NCBI GenBank assembly: GCA_028023455.1
Contig: JAQFVV010012395.1
Span: 124,001 to 188,000, forward strand
DNA from: Epiperipatus broadwayi
Taxonomy: Eukaryota > Onychophora > Udeonychophora > Euonychophora > Peripatidae
Direction: 5' to 3'
Length of the DNA: 64,000 bases
The notes below the pieces were generated by a model. The model made no database searches. It was not told the origin of the DNA and saw only the letters and a program-made list of their open reading frames with translations. This document shows, piece after piece, positions 25,001-36,448 of the stretch (its first letter is position 1; every line of letters starts with the position of its first letter). The position numbers were made by a program, and so were the translations under genes.

Positions 25001-27055
25001 GATCATATTTAGTTTTGTGTGATTTCAGTATAGTTAACTAAGCCCTATGACTGAACACATATAGTTTGGACAGTGTTTTTTGCATATTTTTAAATTTTTG
25101 ATGTTATAATAAAGCTGAAAAAATAGCTTTAGCATCGTTCCTATAATAGAGGTTGGTAGACAGGTAAAGGTCACTCCTCTATAGTGTCTTTTAATTCACT
25201 GTGCCATGATTGTCAAGGTTTATGACGAGTAATATTCTAGTTATATTTTGATCCTATGCATCTATCTTCGCTATCCTTATTTTGTGAATCTGCATCGGTC
25301 AGAAAGATATTTTCAAAGAAATAATGAATAAAATAGAACTGAAGATATGTTATCGTTTGTGTAAGAATAGTTTATTTGCTGGAATGTATAAAATTGTGTA
25401 ACTTTAAAATTGAAAGTCCAAAATATCATAAAGAGAGAAAGAATCATATAATACATTGTAAAATTAATTCGGAAATGAATATAAGATTTTTTGAAAAGAA
25501 ATCTAAACCAAGTATTTAAAAGTGATAATAAAATTTGAATGAATTTTTTGTTAAAATAATATTTAGAAAATAAGTATTGCATATTTATTAAGAAAATAGT
25601 TCAATAAGGTATAATAAACATATACTTGTGCATGGTATGTTAATAGTTGTAATTATATCATCCGAAGTAAGGCTTGAATGAGAATATTAGGATTAATAAA
25701 CATCGGATAATGAACAATAAAAAAACCTAATAACGAATGTAGAAATATGTTTTGACTTTGTAAGATTCCATACAACAAAAATAAAAATAAAATTTGTTAT
25801 TTAGTAGAATTTTACTACGAATAGAAATTTTGTAAAAAATATAATTTTAATAATATTAGGGATGCAAAGTATTTGTGATAATCATATAAGAAATACATTT
25901 TGTAATAAGCTAACCATAATAATAAATCAAGTAATAATACTGTATTTTCTTAAGCATTTTAAAGATAAGATTTAACTAGGAAAAATAAATAGTATTTTGA
26001 TTTCATTTTTATAAACTAGTAAACTAAGTTGAGATAGGAGAGTAAGGGATATCCAATGTACATAATGTAAAAATATTGTTAATTTATTTATGTTGTTAAT
26101 AAACTTTGTTTTTTTAAATTTATTTTAAAGTTGTGTGTCCGCGCGTTGTTATTTCTCCACATGGATGCATGAAATCACGATACATTTATAATTGAAACAG
26201 ACATATAGTTTTTGCACAAAAGGTAAACATAAAAGTATTATAATAATTTTGAGAATTTATTGGTATGTTAAAATTAAAAGATCATAATTTAATATTATTT
26301 ATTGGTCATAAGTCGGTTGCCACAATATTACATTAAATTATATGCTAATATTGCTACACGTATTCTGTTGTCAGATTATTAAAATACTACCACGTATGTA
26401 TTTATTTATTTCATTTCAGGAAGAAATAAGATTATATTATATTATTATTGTTATTATTCTTATTATTATTATTAATTGCTGTGTAGTAGATTATGACATA
26501 AAATTCCCTTTTCATATTTTACTACCGTAATTTTAAATCAGTTAGAATACAATTTATGAACCTGAGATTTTATTTTATTTATTTTTCTTCATTTTATTTA
26601 ATTGAGCTAGATTCTTGTTATAAAGAAGATTAAGATATGATTATTATTTTAATCGTAGTGAATAGAGCTTAGAAAGTCGTAAGAATACTATGAGTTAGTT
26701 ATTTGGTATAGTAAAAAGGGGAATAGTGTTCTTATGCCATTGAGGTAGTATCATGTGGATAATGTCTCAATGTAGTCTATCTCGTTCCCGTATTGTCACT
26801 CCATGTCTCATGAAAATAGTAAATATTTGTTAATTCATTTTAAAATTGAACCGTATTTGTATTTTAAAATTAGAGCTAGTAATAATTTTAATTAATGCTG
26901 AATATTTCATTTATTTATTTGTTAACTGAGCTAGAACCCGTAATATTCGTAATAAACAATATATTTTGGGGTGAGGATGCGCGGGGGGAGGTTAGATTAT
27001 ATATATATAATAAATGAAAAAAAATATTCATAATAAAATATAAATAAAAGTCATA
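22012..27055. other. Gene-free A/T-rich block
   Basis: No recognised exon or enzyme. A (TA)n run is at about 22407-22427. The stretch 23205-23300 is less A/T-rich, with an ACCAATCA box and AAAATATAAG, and could be an old element's promoter. A short ORF at 23553-23690 is listed separately. A G-rich patch at 26960-26995 (GGGGTGAGGATGCGCGGGGG) borders the hAT relic. Confidence 0.45.
23553..23690 (+). CDS. Short unrecognised ORF, possibly a relic
   Basis: A 45-codon frame starts with MPRYSFIYAQPETYY and has a protein-like composition (Cys, Arg, Glu and Tyr present), unusual for this A/T-rich region. It contains two cysteines and a basic segment (RKLKREVTCRQ). After the stop, the frame continues with further short open stretches. 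This suggests the edge of a decayed longer ORF. No family was recognised and chance is quite possible. Confidence 0.15.
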   Translation: MPRYSFIYAQPETYYCNSEEYNLDAIRKLKREVTCRQENYDVQIL

Positions 27056-27059
27056 CTAT

Positions 27060-29250
27060 AAATAAAATTTATTAAGAACCTCCCATAGATATGAAGTAGG
27101 AAAAGGTAAAATGTATTTCAAGACTTTTTGCATTAAACCCGGGATACACATGTTGCATTTTCAACCAGAATGATGTTAAAGTACACTCCTTATGTTTACT
27201 TTTCAAGAATCCGTCTGAAGGTAATTCCAACAATTGCTCTTCTTCTACATGCGATAAACCTTCTGGCATGGATGCGGTATTAATGTTAAATGGAAATCTT
27301 ATCCATTCAATTTTTTTTTTATTTAAATCAGAAAAATAGTTTTTCAAGCCCACTTGTAAACTCTCTAAGTGCTGGGTTATACATTTCATAGTATCAGCAT
27401 CTATTTTAATATTCAAATTTGCTATAAATTCAAAAGAGAAGGAAACAAAGTCCACTTCTCTGATGCCAACTCTCTTTTGCCATAAATTTAGTTTTGCCAT
27501 GGTAACATTCACTTTATCTTGAACATGAAACAATGAAATTTCTTTTCCTTGCAATGATAAGTTGAGACAATTTAAAACAGAGAATGTATCTGTTAAGTAA
27601 GCTAATTTACATATAAACAGTTTCTCAGCTCCAGTCTATCATTAAGAAAAATCTGAACTTCATGTTTAAGTTCAAATATCAGTTTAAAATTTTATCTTGA
27701 GATAGGTCAATGAACATCGGTATAAAAAAAAAGTGAGTATAACTACTTCCCATTTCTTCACACATGTGTGAAAAAAGTCATGTATTCACAGGACAGCCTT
27801 TAATGTAGTTAATAATTTTCATGCTTTCATCCAGAACTTTCTGTAGATCAGTGGACAGCTTATATATTTCCAAAACCTCTCTATGTATGCAACAATGTAT
27901 GGATATGACATTTGGGGCAACATTCTGAATTCTTGCAACAAGTCCTTTATTCCAACCATACTTTTTGCTCCATCTGTGCTTATTCTGACACATCTACTCC
28001 AATCAATTTCGTTCTCTTTCATAAATTTATTAATGACATAAAAATATCTTCTCATGTTGTATGACCTAATAAAGGCTGGAAAAATAAAACGTCATCATGA
28101 ATTTCTTGGATCCTTTTTGTATCTAACAAATGCCATAAGATTTGCAAAATTTGCAATATCAGTGAATTCATCAACTTGTAATGCATAGTAATGACTTTGA
28201 GAAATTTCAGAGAATAACATCTGTTTTACATTATTAGACATGTCAATGATTCATCGATGAACTGAATTATTTGAGAGGGGAACTCGGTCAAAAATTGTTT
28301 AGCTCTATCTCCTATCATTACTTCTGCCATTATCTTAGCTGCAGATTTGATTAAAGTTTTGCCAATCATTTCTGCTGCACTACATCTCGCAATTAAAAGT
28401 GGCACATGATATGAAACTGTTAGGATTTTTTGATTGTCACTTCCTGTCAAATCCCACATTACTTTTTGAGATAGATTTGAATCCTTAAATTTGTTTTCAA
28501 AAAAATTGATGGTTTGTCTTTGTACTGATTGTGATTTGTCTCAAAATGGTGCTTTAAGTTGGATGGTTTCATGCTTTCATTTGTTAGATTTTCAAAACAA
28601 ATGACACAAAGCAGAATAGGCTCTTTTTCATCTCCAGTCCATGAGAATCCAAATTTAAGATATTCTTTATCGTACTTACGAGTTTTCTTGCTTTTTTCTT
28701 AACAGTTTTTTTTCTCAAAATTGTAAGTGGTTCACATCATTAATTTAATTGCTTTCTGTTTTGTTGATTGTTACTATTATTTGGTTTAGAAGTTCCAAAT
28801 TTTGACCAGTAATCAATAATCTTAAATGTTAGGGATAAAAAATTATATTTTGTAAAAATAATCAAAATCAATGGAACTTACTAAAAAACATAACAAACCT
28901 TTCCAGCAGTAAAATTGCACAAAAGCTAAAAATATGCACAGACACTGTAACAGTTCAATGTATATGTGAATGAGTATTGTATGTAACATGTTATCTGAGA
29001 CATAGACTGGAGGAATATGCAGAATCAAAGGCTTGCGATGCTACGGTTACGCTTACAAAACTATACATACACAATACTAATAAGTAAAAAAGTTTTTTAT
29101 TATTTTTATATGCTTGTAATAAAAAACACTAAACTGCTTGTTGCACCAGATGCAATCAAAGTTTGGTGCAGCATGTACCCCACTAAGCTTTTCCATACTC
29201 CCAAGTCGCATACTCCCAAGGGTACATGTATCCCCCTTTGGGAAACACTG
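27060..29250 (-). mobile_element. hAT-family DNA transposon, ZBED5-like, degraded
   Basis: The element lies on the minus strand. Its 5' terminus is near 29250, where the minus strand begins CAGTGTTTCCCAAAGGGGG, a classic hAT terminal inverted repeat. It is followed by sub-terminal CTTGGGAGTATG repeats (29199-29222) and a GGTACATG block. The transposase relic occupies 27072-28700. The opposite terminus was not found; the G-rich patch near 26960-26995 may be what remains. The element lies upstream of the first recognised esterase exon (29877) and so probably in an upstream intron or the 5' flank. Confidence 0.82.
27072..28700 (-). pseudogene. hAT transposase (ZBED5/SCAND3-like), frameshifted and C-terminally truncated
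   Basis: The minus strand encodes, in several frames, the ordered parts of a ZBED5-like hAT transposase. There is a BED-type zinc finger region (LLCVICFENL, then SNLKHHFETNH; about 28555-28640). Next comes VSYHVPLLIARC (about 28380-28430). VDEFTDIANFANLMAF follows with a catalytic-type Asp (about 28150-28190), then STDGAKSMVG (about 27955-27985) and KGLVARIQNVAPNV with HCCIHREVL (about 27870-27960). The final open stretch (27072-27554, 160 residues) carries the late spacer region (KLNLWQKRV, LQVGLKNYFSDL). Frameshifts fall near 27960 and several stops lie in 27560-27780. The hATC dimerisation end is cut off after HFTF, so the protein cannot be functional. Confidence 0.85.
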
Positions 29251-29328
29251 ATATACAATGTAAATAATTATATATTAATAACAGTTGCAAGGACCAAAAT
29301 ATATGAAGTAAATATTAGGAATTGTCTT

Positions 29329-29420
29329 GCATTGGTGGTCGAGAGGTCCGCGCGACTGCCTTGCACTTGCAGGCAGTTGCCCAGGTTGCGGGTTTGTGTC
29401 CCGGCCGATGCTATGACACT
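29329..29420 (+). mobile_element. tRNA-like SINE, copy 2
   Basis: The 83-nt body (29329-29411) matches copy 1. It begins GCATTGG and ends CCGATGC. It has the A-box-like TGGTCGAGAGG and a slightly decayed B box, GGTTTGTGTCC. The central stem GACTGCC/GGCAGTT is more perfect than in copy 1. The tail TATGACA and the leader TGTCTT are conserved. It lies 80 bp outside the hAT terminus and 450 bp upstream of the first recognised esterase exon. A plus-strand open frame at 29017-29505 merely reads through the hAT end and this SINE. Confidence 0.7.
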
Positions 29421-29876
29421 TAAATATATATATATATTAGGAATTTGCTCTGCTTGTTTTCTTCAAGACCTCAATGAGGAATTAAAGGGTTTTTTTTTCA
29501 CTTAACAGCAAACTCCTTTTTGCAAACGTAAAGTTCAATTTTGTATGGATCTCAGATATTTTTTAAGTAGTTGATGGTTTTTTAAACAAGCTTAGAATTT
29601 TTTCTAGATAATTATATCCAAATCAGCTCTACATTCAGTTAATGTCTAGTAACAGAACATTTAGCTATTTTTCCGTTAACAAAAATGTCTAATATTTTGT
29701 TCTAAAGTTACTATTTGCTGACAATTCAACAAAAAATATAAATATTGTATATAAAAATGCATATCAGATGTAGATATTGTTTTTATTTGTTATAATTGAT
29801 CCGAATATTTAAATTAATTAAATTATTTATTTCTTTGTTTAATTGATTGATCTTATATTACTTTGTTTCTAACTAG

Positions 29877-30023
29877 GCTCCCAGACCTTTTAAAATAAAA
29901 GAGGACTTAGAAGCTACCAAATATAAGAAGGATTGTCCACAAAAGCCAGAATTTTTCCCTATAGAATACAGCAAATCTAATTGGGATGAAGACTGTTTAT
30001 ACTTGAATCTCTTTTTACCAAAG
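29877..30023 (+). CDS. Carboxylesterase/cholinesterase-like gene, internal exon a
   Basis: This 147-nt exon encodes 49 residues, beginning APRPFKIKEDLEA and ending CLYLNLFLPK. It is bounded by a pyrimidine-rich acceptor (...TTTCTAACTAG) and the donor AAG|GTAAGA. It matches the family's first conserved block after the 'PPxGxLRF' region. The cysteines in DCPQ and EDCLYLN are those that form the first conserved disulphide loop of the alpha/beta-hydrolase esterases. It ends in phase 0 and joins exon b in frame (...FLPK|MPNEN...). Upstream exons, with the signal peptide and N-terminal strands, were not found. Confidence 0.88.
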
Positions 30024-31589
30024 GTAAGATTAATTTTGAATGTGTAATAATTAAAACATGACATTAAAAAAAAAGCATTAAAAACAATGGTGTAAAATTG
30101 TTTATAATAAGCAAATGTTTTATTGCTTGAAAATAGTTTTTTTTAAATAAGAGTACTGATAAAAAAGATCTATTTTTTCCTATAATGTTTTTAAAAACTT
30201 TATATGCCAAAAAATTAATAGAAATCTTCTACAACAAACTCAAATTACTGACTTCACTGCTCAAAATCTTCCAAATTCTAAATATCTCTTAGTTGTCTCT
30301 CAAACATCTGACCATTGCAGTTTATATTTGAGATATTAAATTTATTTTCTCAATGGCATATATTTTAATTAAACTTAAATATAAATTATATCACATAAGT
30401 TCATAAACTTACATTTTGCAATATTTTGTTTTGATAACTTATAAAGTAAACCAAAATATGTACCTGGCCTATGTAAAGATGTAGTTAAATGATTGCTTTA
30501 ACAAATTTCAATCATCCATATTACAAGGATTCATGAAGTACATATCAAACTACACAAAATTAAATGTAAATATGGTACTATAGTATCTATTTTTTTCTCT
30601 CACTAAATATCACATTTCAAACATGAATTCATGTACTGTAATCACATTTTGTTCACGATTTAAATACTATACCTATTTAGTTCTGTATTATAGTCAAAAG
30701 CACATTTTTTCCAAGTATTTTTTTCTTAAAAAAGTTTTATTCCAATACCATATTTTTTTAGAATTGAGAAATGTACCCAGCCTACTGAAAGACTGTTTTA
30801 TCTTTTTTTAGTTGCTTTAACAAAAATTTTTATGCACAAAATGCTTTGTAAAAAAAAAAAAAAACAATTACAATTTATTGATAGTGGGACCATAATATTT
30901 TTTTTTCTTGAAAAATACAGCCCCTAACAAAGAAATGTTTAACTTGAATATCACGTGATGGCGCTACAAAATATGGGAAAACTTAGACTGGGAATGTAAA
31001 ATAAAGTAGCTAACAGGTTTCTCTGGGCATAATTGCTGAGAGATTCTTGACTTCGTTTAAGGAGAAGGTACAGTACATCACGTCACATCATCATCACATA
31101 TATAAGATAGTAATGAAAAGTTTAATATTTGGATATGTATAGCATACTGTATTTTCAATAGCTGTATGTACATAGTACAATATAATAGATTATATGTATT
31201 CATATGTACATAATATGATGTGTAAATCATATGTATCCACATGCAGTAAAGCATGTAATAAAGTATTAAGAGTCATGTAAATGCACACACATAAAATATA
31301 TATATATTAGGGTGTAATCGTAATAGTTTTATATTTAACTATTACAAAAGTAACAACTAACAGCAAAAGAATCATGGGAGCAAGTGCTGATCAATGATTA
31401 CCAATTAGAAAACCAATAGAAACCAAAGAGATAAAAAGCAAACAAATGAAAACTCCAATTTACTTTTGCTGGAGCTATGCCCAATAGTCCTGGAGATGCC
31501 ATGCCTCTACAGTTGTAGAAGAAAGACTAGATAACTATGTAATGATTATTGACTTTAGTTTAATTTGAACACTCTATGTCTCATGCTGT

Positions 31590-31760
31590 AAGTAACAAAG
31601 TTAAAATGTTGGTTGTAACTATCTGTTAAGGGTTAGTTAGCACAGCAACCATATGTGTTGCTATGTAATAAAGTCATTCACTCATACTATTTTACTTATA
31701 CTTCATCTATTGTGCATATAATCAACCAACTGTTTTATTAAAGTATTTAATTCACTTAAT
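31590..31760 (+). mobile_element. Possible LTR piece upstream of the gag relic
   Basis: The stretch containing TTAGCACAGCAACCATATGT and then TGCTATGTAATAAAGTCATT has a polyadenylation-type AATAAA and the look of an LTR R/U5 region. It lies about 200-350 bp ahead of the gag-like ORF in the correct orientation. No second LTR, TG...CA boundaries or target duplication could be confirmed. Confidence 0.35.
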
Positions 31761-31956
31761 GTTCATGTTTCTCACTCATTTATTTGTATAATGCTTTAAT
31801 AGGAATAAATGGAGACTAGATCTATTCATGATCTTGTACTAGAAATATTAGTTTAGATCTAAACTCACCTCCCCACCCCCACATCAATTTTTTTGCTGAG
31901 TAGAGCAAAGTGGTGCAACTCAAAAATCTACAAGGTCTTACACAATTTTTAGAAAG

Positions 31957-32480
31957 GTGGAAATGGGGCAAAGAAAGAGAGTACTTTCAACAGATTACTT
32001 TGGCCACAGAAATAGATCTAGCCCACAAATGAAAATGAACAAGTTAGATAGAAAAAATCCTTTTGATTGGCTACGGTTTATCAAGCATATTGAATTTTTT
32101 TTTATAAACTGCACTAATAATGAAGCTATCAAAATAGCTATCTTACTTTGTTCTGCCAGACAAAAATAGAAAATGATTGTATAAACTGGAAATTCCTAAA
32201 AAAGCAAATGTACACCAAAGTAGTGGGCAAACTAGATAAAGGCTTTAATCCATAGTCATGTAAACATGTCATTTAGCACCATTTTCACAATAGATGCCAA
32301 ACAAATGGAGAGTATTTGACTGTTTTATAAAACTTGGGAACATGATGTTTTTATGAGACTTTCTAAAGACAGATTTACTTAAACAACTGCTGTGGTGAAT
32401 GAAGAATGACTAGCTATGACAACAGATTCTGACTGTAAGCAACATCTCATATCATGAAGCCATTAAACAGGAAATGGCTA
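31957..32480 (+). pseudogene. Gypsy-like retrotransposon gag relic
   Basis: A 70-codon open stretch (31957-32169) contains NPFDWLRFIKHIEFFFINC followed by AIKIAILLCSA. This is the pattern of the Gag capsid N-terminal domain of Gypsy retrotransposons (a W...F...L-F segment, then a K-x-A-x-LL helix). After its stop, and with further stops and shifts, the sequence continues in gag style to about 32480 (GKLDKGFNP, HHFHNRCQTNGEY). No nucleocapsid, protease or pol was found, so only the front part remains. This is an old inactivated copy within the esterase intron. Confidence 0.6.
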
Positions 32481-33095
32481 ATGTAGTAAGTAATTCTCAA
32501 TCAAGCTAAAGTCTAATATATGTTTGTTGTGAAATTTTTTCCATGTCAAGCTTAAGCATGAATAAATATTAACAATATATAATAAAAAACATGAAGTGTA
32601 TGTGTGCATATATCAAGTAAAAATAAAAGATCTATGCAGTTATGTTTATCCACTTTTACAAATATTTTTCTATCCACATTATATATGTAAATGAAAAATA
32701 TATATTTTTTTCTTTATTAACAACTTGTTTATTATTACAATATTTATTTAAATTAAATAATTTATTATACCACATGTTTGAATTTAATTATTCATTTTGA
32801 GAATTTAAAATAAAATAATTTTTACAGAAAAAAAACTCAACATTTTGTATGTCGTTAAAATCCTTAAAATATAAAAAATTATAATTTTAATTTAATTATA
32901 TGATTTTGTATAATTATTTAATGTTTTAATAATAATTTGAAAATAAAATTAATAATATTTTATAATTCAATAAAGAAATGAATTGGTCTTTGTAACTCAT
33001 ATTTTTCCCTGAGTCAGACACGAGTAGATGTATATTAAATTATGTCACATAGACTGATATGGATCTATAAAATTACAGAGTATTTAAATGCAGGT

Positions 33096-33411
33096 ATACT
33101 TTATATCCCTGAAGTTTAGATGTAATTATAGAGGATTTGAACTAAGCTATTCAATTTATCTCATACAACTGATACACATGACCACACATATAAAAAAAAG
33201 ATAAATGATCCCCAATATACGTATTTCATGCTGAACTAGCCCTCATCAGTTGGTCCAAGTCATTATCTCCCCCACACATATATATAATCAGTGTTCAGTT
33301 TATATTAAGATAGCAAATCTTCAAACTTTAATGGACAGCCTTCAATCTACTTCACCGTTCAAACCCTCCCCCCCATCCACACCATTAAAAATCTGAAGAT
33401 GGAATGCCATA
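33096..33411 (+). repeat. Family A repeat copy
   Basis: It begins CTGAAGTTTAGATGTAATTA and passes through ACTGATACACATGACCACAC, TCATCAGTTGGTCCA and TTTAATGGACAGCCTTCAAT. It ends near ATCTGAAGATGGAATGCCAT. It is in the same orientation as the copy at 0.2 kb and the next copy. Confidence 0.7.
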
Positions 33412-33850
33412 GGCTATTCAATCTATTTTATACAACTGATACACATGACCACACATATGTGAAAAAGATAGATCTCCCATATATGTTTTTCATGCTGAAC
33501 CAGCACTCAGCAGTTGGTCCAGATCATCATCTTCCATGTATATATATAATCAGTGCTCAGATTTTCAATGATATAGATCGCTAAAGAGTTGGAGGGTGGA
33601 GTAGATTGAAGTCTGTCCATTAAAGTTTGAAGATTTACTATCTTAATATAAACTGAGCACTGATTATATATATATATAGATGGGAGATGATGATCTGGAC
33701 CAACTGATGAATGCTGGTTCAGCATAAAATACTGGAGATTATTTACCTTTTTCACATGTGTGTGATCATGTATATGAATTGTATGAGATAGATTGGATAG
33801 CTGAAGGTGGCTTGAAAGTCTCAGTTCAAATCTTCTATGAAATTACAGAG
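33412..33850. repeat. Family A inverted pair
   Basis: A plus-orientation partial copy (33412-33585) is followed at once by a minus-orientation copy (33586-33850). CCAGCACTCAGCAGTTGGTC in the first faces GGACCAACTGATGAATGCTG in the second. With the preceding direct copy this makes a head-to-tail then head-to-head cluster that could form a large hairpin. Overlapping short frames on both strands arise from it. Confidence 0.7.
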
Positions 33851-34249
33851 TGTAAAATATGTAGGTTAGTAATAATTGAATGCCATTTTTTTATTTCTTC
33901 AAAATTATATATTTTACATTTTTACAAAAAATATATGCATCGAGAGCAAAGATTTCTCTTACTGCTTCAGAATGAATTTTAAAAATCTTGCAGAAAACTC
34001 ATGTGGATAACTGTGAGTTTCACCTTTCTTGAAATCCCAAGAGTTTGTCTCTATATAATTAACTCTTTGGAATTTTGAGTAATATCAGAATTATATAATA
34101 TTGCATTTCAAAAGTCTTACACTTTTCAGCAAAAAAAAAACTTTTATTATTTTGCTTGATTGACAAACATAAATTTCTCTGAGATTTATAATATTGTTTA
34201 TATATGATTTTTTTTCCTACAGTAAAAGCCTATACCTGCACTCCAATAT

Positions 34250-34385
34250 GTAATATATAGGGGGGTTGAACTCAGACTTTCACGCGATCCTCAACTATCC
34301 ATGCTATCTCATACTGCTGACACGCTTGATCACACACATGTCGAAGAGATAAACAATCACACACGTATTTCTTGCGCAGAGATTA
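34250..34385 (+). repeat. Family A repeat, 5' fragment
   Basis: This copy carries the leading part only (GGGGTTGAACTCAGACTTTC, then 'ctatccatgctatctcatactgctgacac' and 'gaagagataaacaatca'). It is cut before the ACCAGCA block. The retained 'gttgaactcagactttcacgcga' resembles copy 1 closely. Confidence 0.6.
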
Positions 34386-36294
34386 GAGAAATCTTCACTT
34401 TTGGCATAGTCACACACATATAGACACATAAATTCTAGATCTTCAATACATTGTTTAATTCTTTGAAATTTATATTAGGAATATTTAAAAATTTATAGTT
34501 TCTATTGTATAATTACATGTAGTAATAGTAATCCATAATCCATATCCTGTAGAAATATAACATTTTCCACATTATTGGTACAAAGCTGCATCACATTACA
34601 GATATATATATATTAAAATGGACATTTCATTGGAAATTTGAATCAGTTATATAAAAAGTTGCTATATGCTATGAATAATGTATTATTCATTTTGATAATA
34701 AAAAAAAAATTCTATGCAAAATGATATGCAAATTTGATTTTTAAAAAAGAACTAAAAAGGAAATTCAAGAGAAAACTAAGTTTTGGATAAAAAAAATCAA
34801 TTTTTTTTTTCTGATCAGATTGGAATATTTCTACATTCAATTTCCAGGATTTCACCTCGTCTTGTGAATAAAAAGGAGGAACACTACTAACAGCTAGTTA
34901 GATCTAACTGGAACACTTTCAATGATACTTTGAATAACTCTGGCTGAAACAAAGAAATAGGCTTGTTTAAAAGACAGCTAGAAACCACAAGCTATTATCA
35001 CCCTAAATGACTTTTAATATTTGTCAGAAAAAAATAAATGACAATTATTTTGTTTTAGATGAGTCTTATTTAATTAAAGAATGGTTTGTACTTTATTTTA
35101 AATAATTTGAATTTGTAAAAAAGGCTTATTTATTATCCAAAGAAACTGACAATTATGTAATTAAGAAACTGACAATTAAAAAAAAAGAAATGAATTTGTA
35201 ATATCTTCTCTTTACTAGTTAAAAAAATTTTTTTTAAAAAAAATAAATATTATTATATATCACATATGTATGCCAAATTTATGAATTTATATAAATTATT
35301 AATAATAGGAAAAGAATTAATGTTAAACATTTAAATGCAATCCACACATAAAATTGCCTAAGTCTCAAATAGCCGTAAAGATGTAATTATTTCCAGTAGT
35401 CTCTTTCGTTTGTAGTTAAACTATGTTTGATTATTGAAAATTGGATTTTATGTAGATGGATTTATATATAAGCAGTTGTTTGTTCATATGTTCACATCAA
35501 CATGAAGGAAATACATTTCTATCAGACTAATATGCTAGGAATTGATCTCAGAATGAATCATCCCGATATAAGTTATAGTTGTATTAAATTAGGTTTAGAA
35601 TAAAAGGCAACTCCTTATAATTATTGTCAATGAATATGTATGTCCATTTATATGAGTTAAAATAATTGACTGAGGATTTATTTCATTTGACTTTTGTGAA
35701 CTGTTAATGCAGCCCAATAACATGAGTCCTACTTAAATATTTGATTAATGATTTTATGAAAATTGTATTAGTGATAAAATGATTTATATTTTGTCATATA
35801 GTTAACATAGCATTCCTATACTTACAGCACCCTCTCTCATTAGGCATGCATTTTGCAAGCAATCTTTATTCATCAGGTGAACTACAAATACCAACCAGTG
35901 TTGACAGATCAGTACTTTTCCATTACATCATTCTCGTGCAAAATAAAAACTGGTTTCTGTCCATTTTTAATACATTTTGAAAAGAAAAAAAATCATTCTA
36001 CTGAAAAGATATTGAAAAATATCTTCATCATAAAATGATTGTTCACTCTTCCATAATTGTTAAAAATGAATCATGCATGAGGGTGGTATAATGGAATAGT
36101 ATCAAGCTTCCAGCATGCTCATAGAGAGACAGGTGTTTTATTTGTAGCCTAAAGTGTGTTTGCAAAATGTACACCTAATAAGAGAGGATAGTCTGAGTAT
36201 TTGTGCTGGTGGATTGATTGAATATGGTGAAGGTGAGATGAGAGGTGCACTGATAAAAACTTGAAAATAATGTGCTTACTTTTTCTTTCATTAG

Positions 36295-36448
36295 ATGCCA
36301 AATGAAAACTTTACAGAGCTGTTACCTGTGATGGTTTACATTCATGAAGGTGGATTTTTAGAAGGATCAGGAAGAGTCTCAAATCCTTTCAAACTCATGG
36401 AAAAGAATGTTATTTTGATGACATTCAACTATCGTTTGGGTGCTTTAG
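36295..36448 (+). CDS. Carboxylesterase/cholinesterase-like gene, internal exon b
   Basis: This 154-nt exon (51 codons plus 1 base) has the acceptor TTTCATTAG and the donor TTTAG|GTAAGG. It encodes LLPVMVYIHEGGFLEGSG, the strand and oxyanion-hole loop of the family. The usual HGGG/HGGA reads HEGG here, so the first oxyanion-hole glycine is replaced by Glu. It ends NVILMTFNYRLGALG, the conserved 'NYRLG' strand. The intron after ALG is at a commonly conserved position, and the phase-1 split glycine is completed by exon c (G|GT). The initiating-looking ATG is internal, since exon a splices in frame before it. Confidence 0.9.

Larger units (their letters stand above)
30024..36294 (+). other. Esterase-gene intron a-b (6.3 kb)
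   Basis: The intron starts GTAAGA and ends TTTCATTAG. It carries the Gypsy-like gag relic, the family A cluster and A/T-rich filler. Nothing else was recognised at 30024-31400, 32500-33090 or 34400-36290. Confidence 0.75.

Noticed and set aside
25313-25582. 89-codon minus-strand ORF with many hydrophobic and aromatic residues
   Set aside because: Phe, Tyr, Ile and Leu richness is what antisense A-rich DNA gives by chance. There is no topology pattern or flanking signal.
29017-29505. 162-codon plus-strand ORF
   Set aside because: It reads antisense through the hAT 5' end and then through the SINE, including its tRNA-like stem. It is a by-product of two mobile elements.
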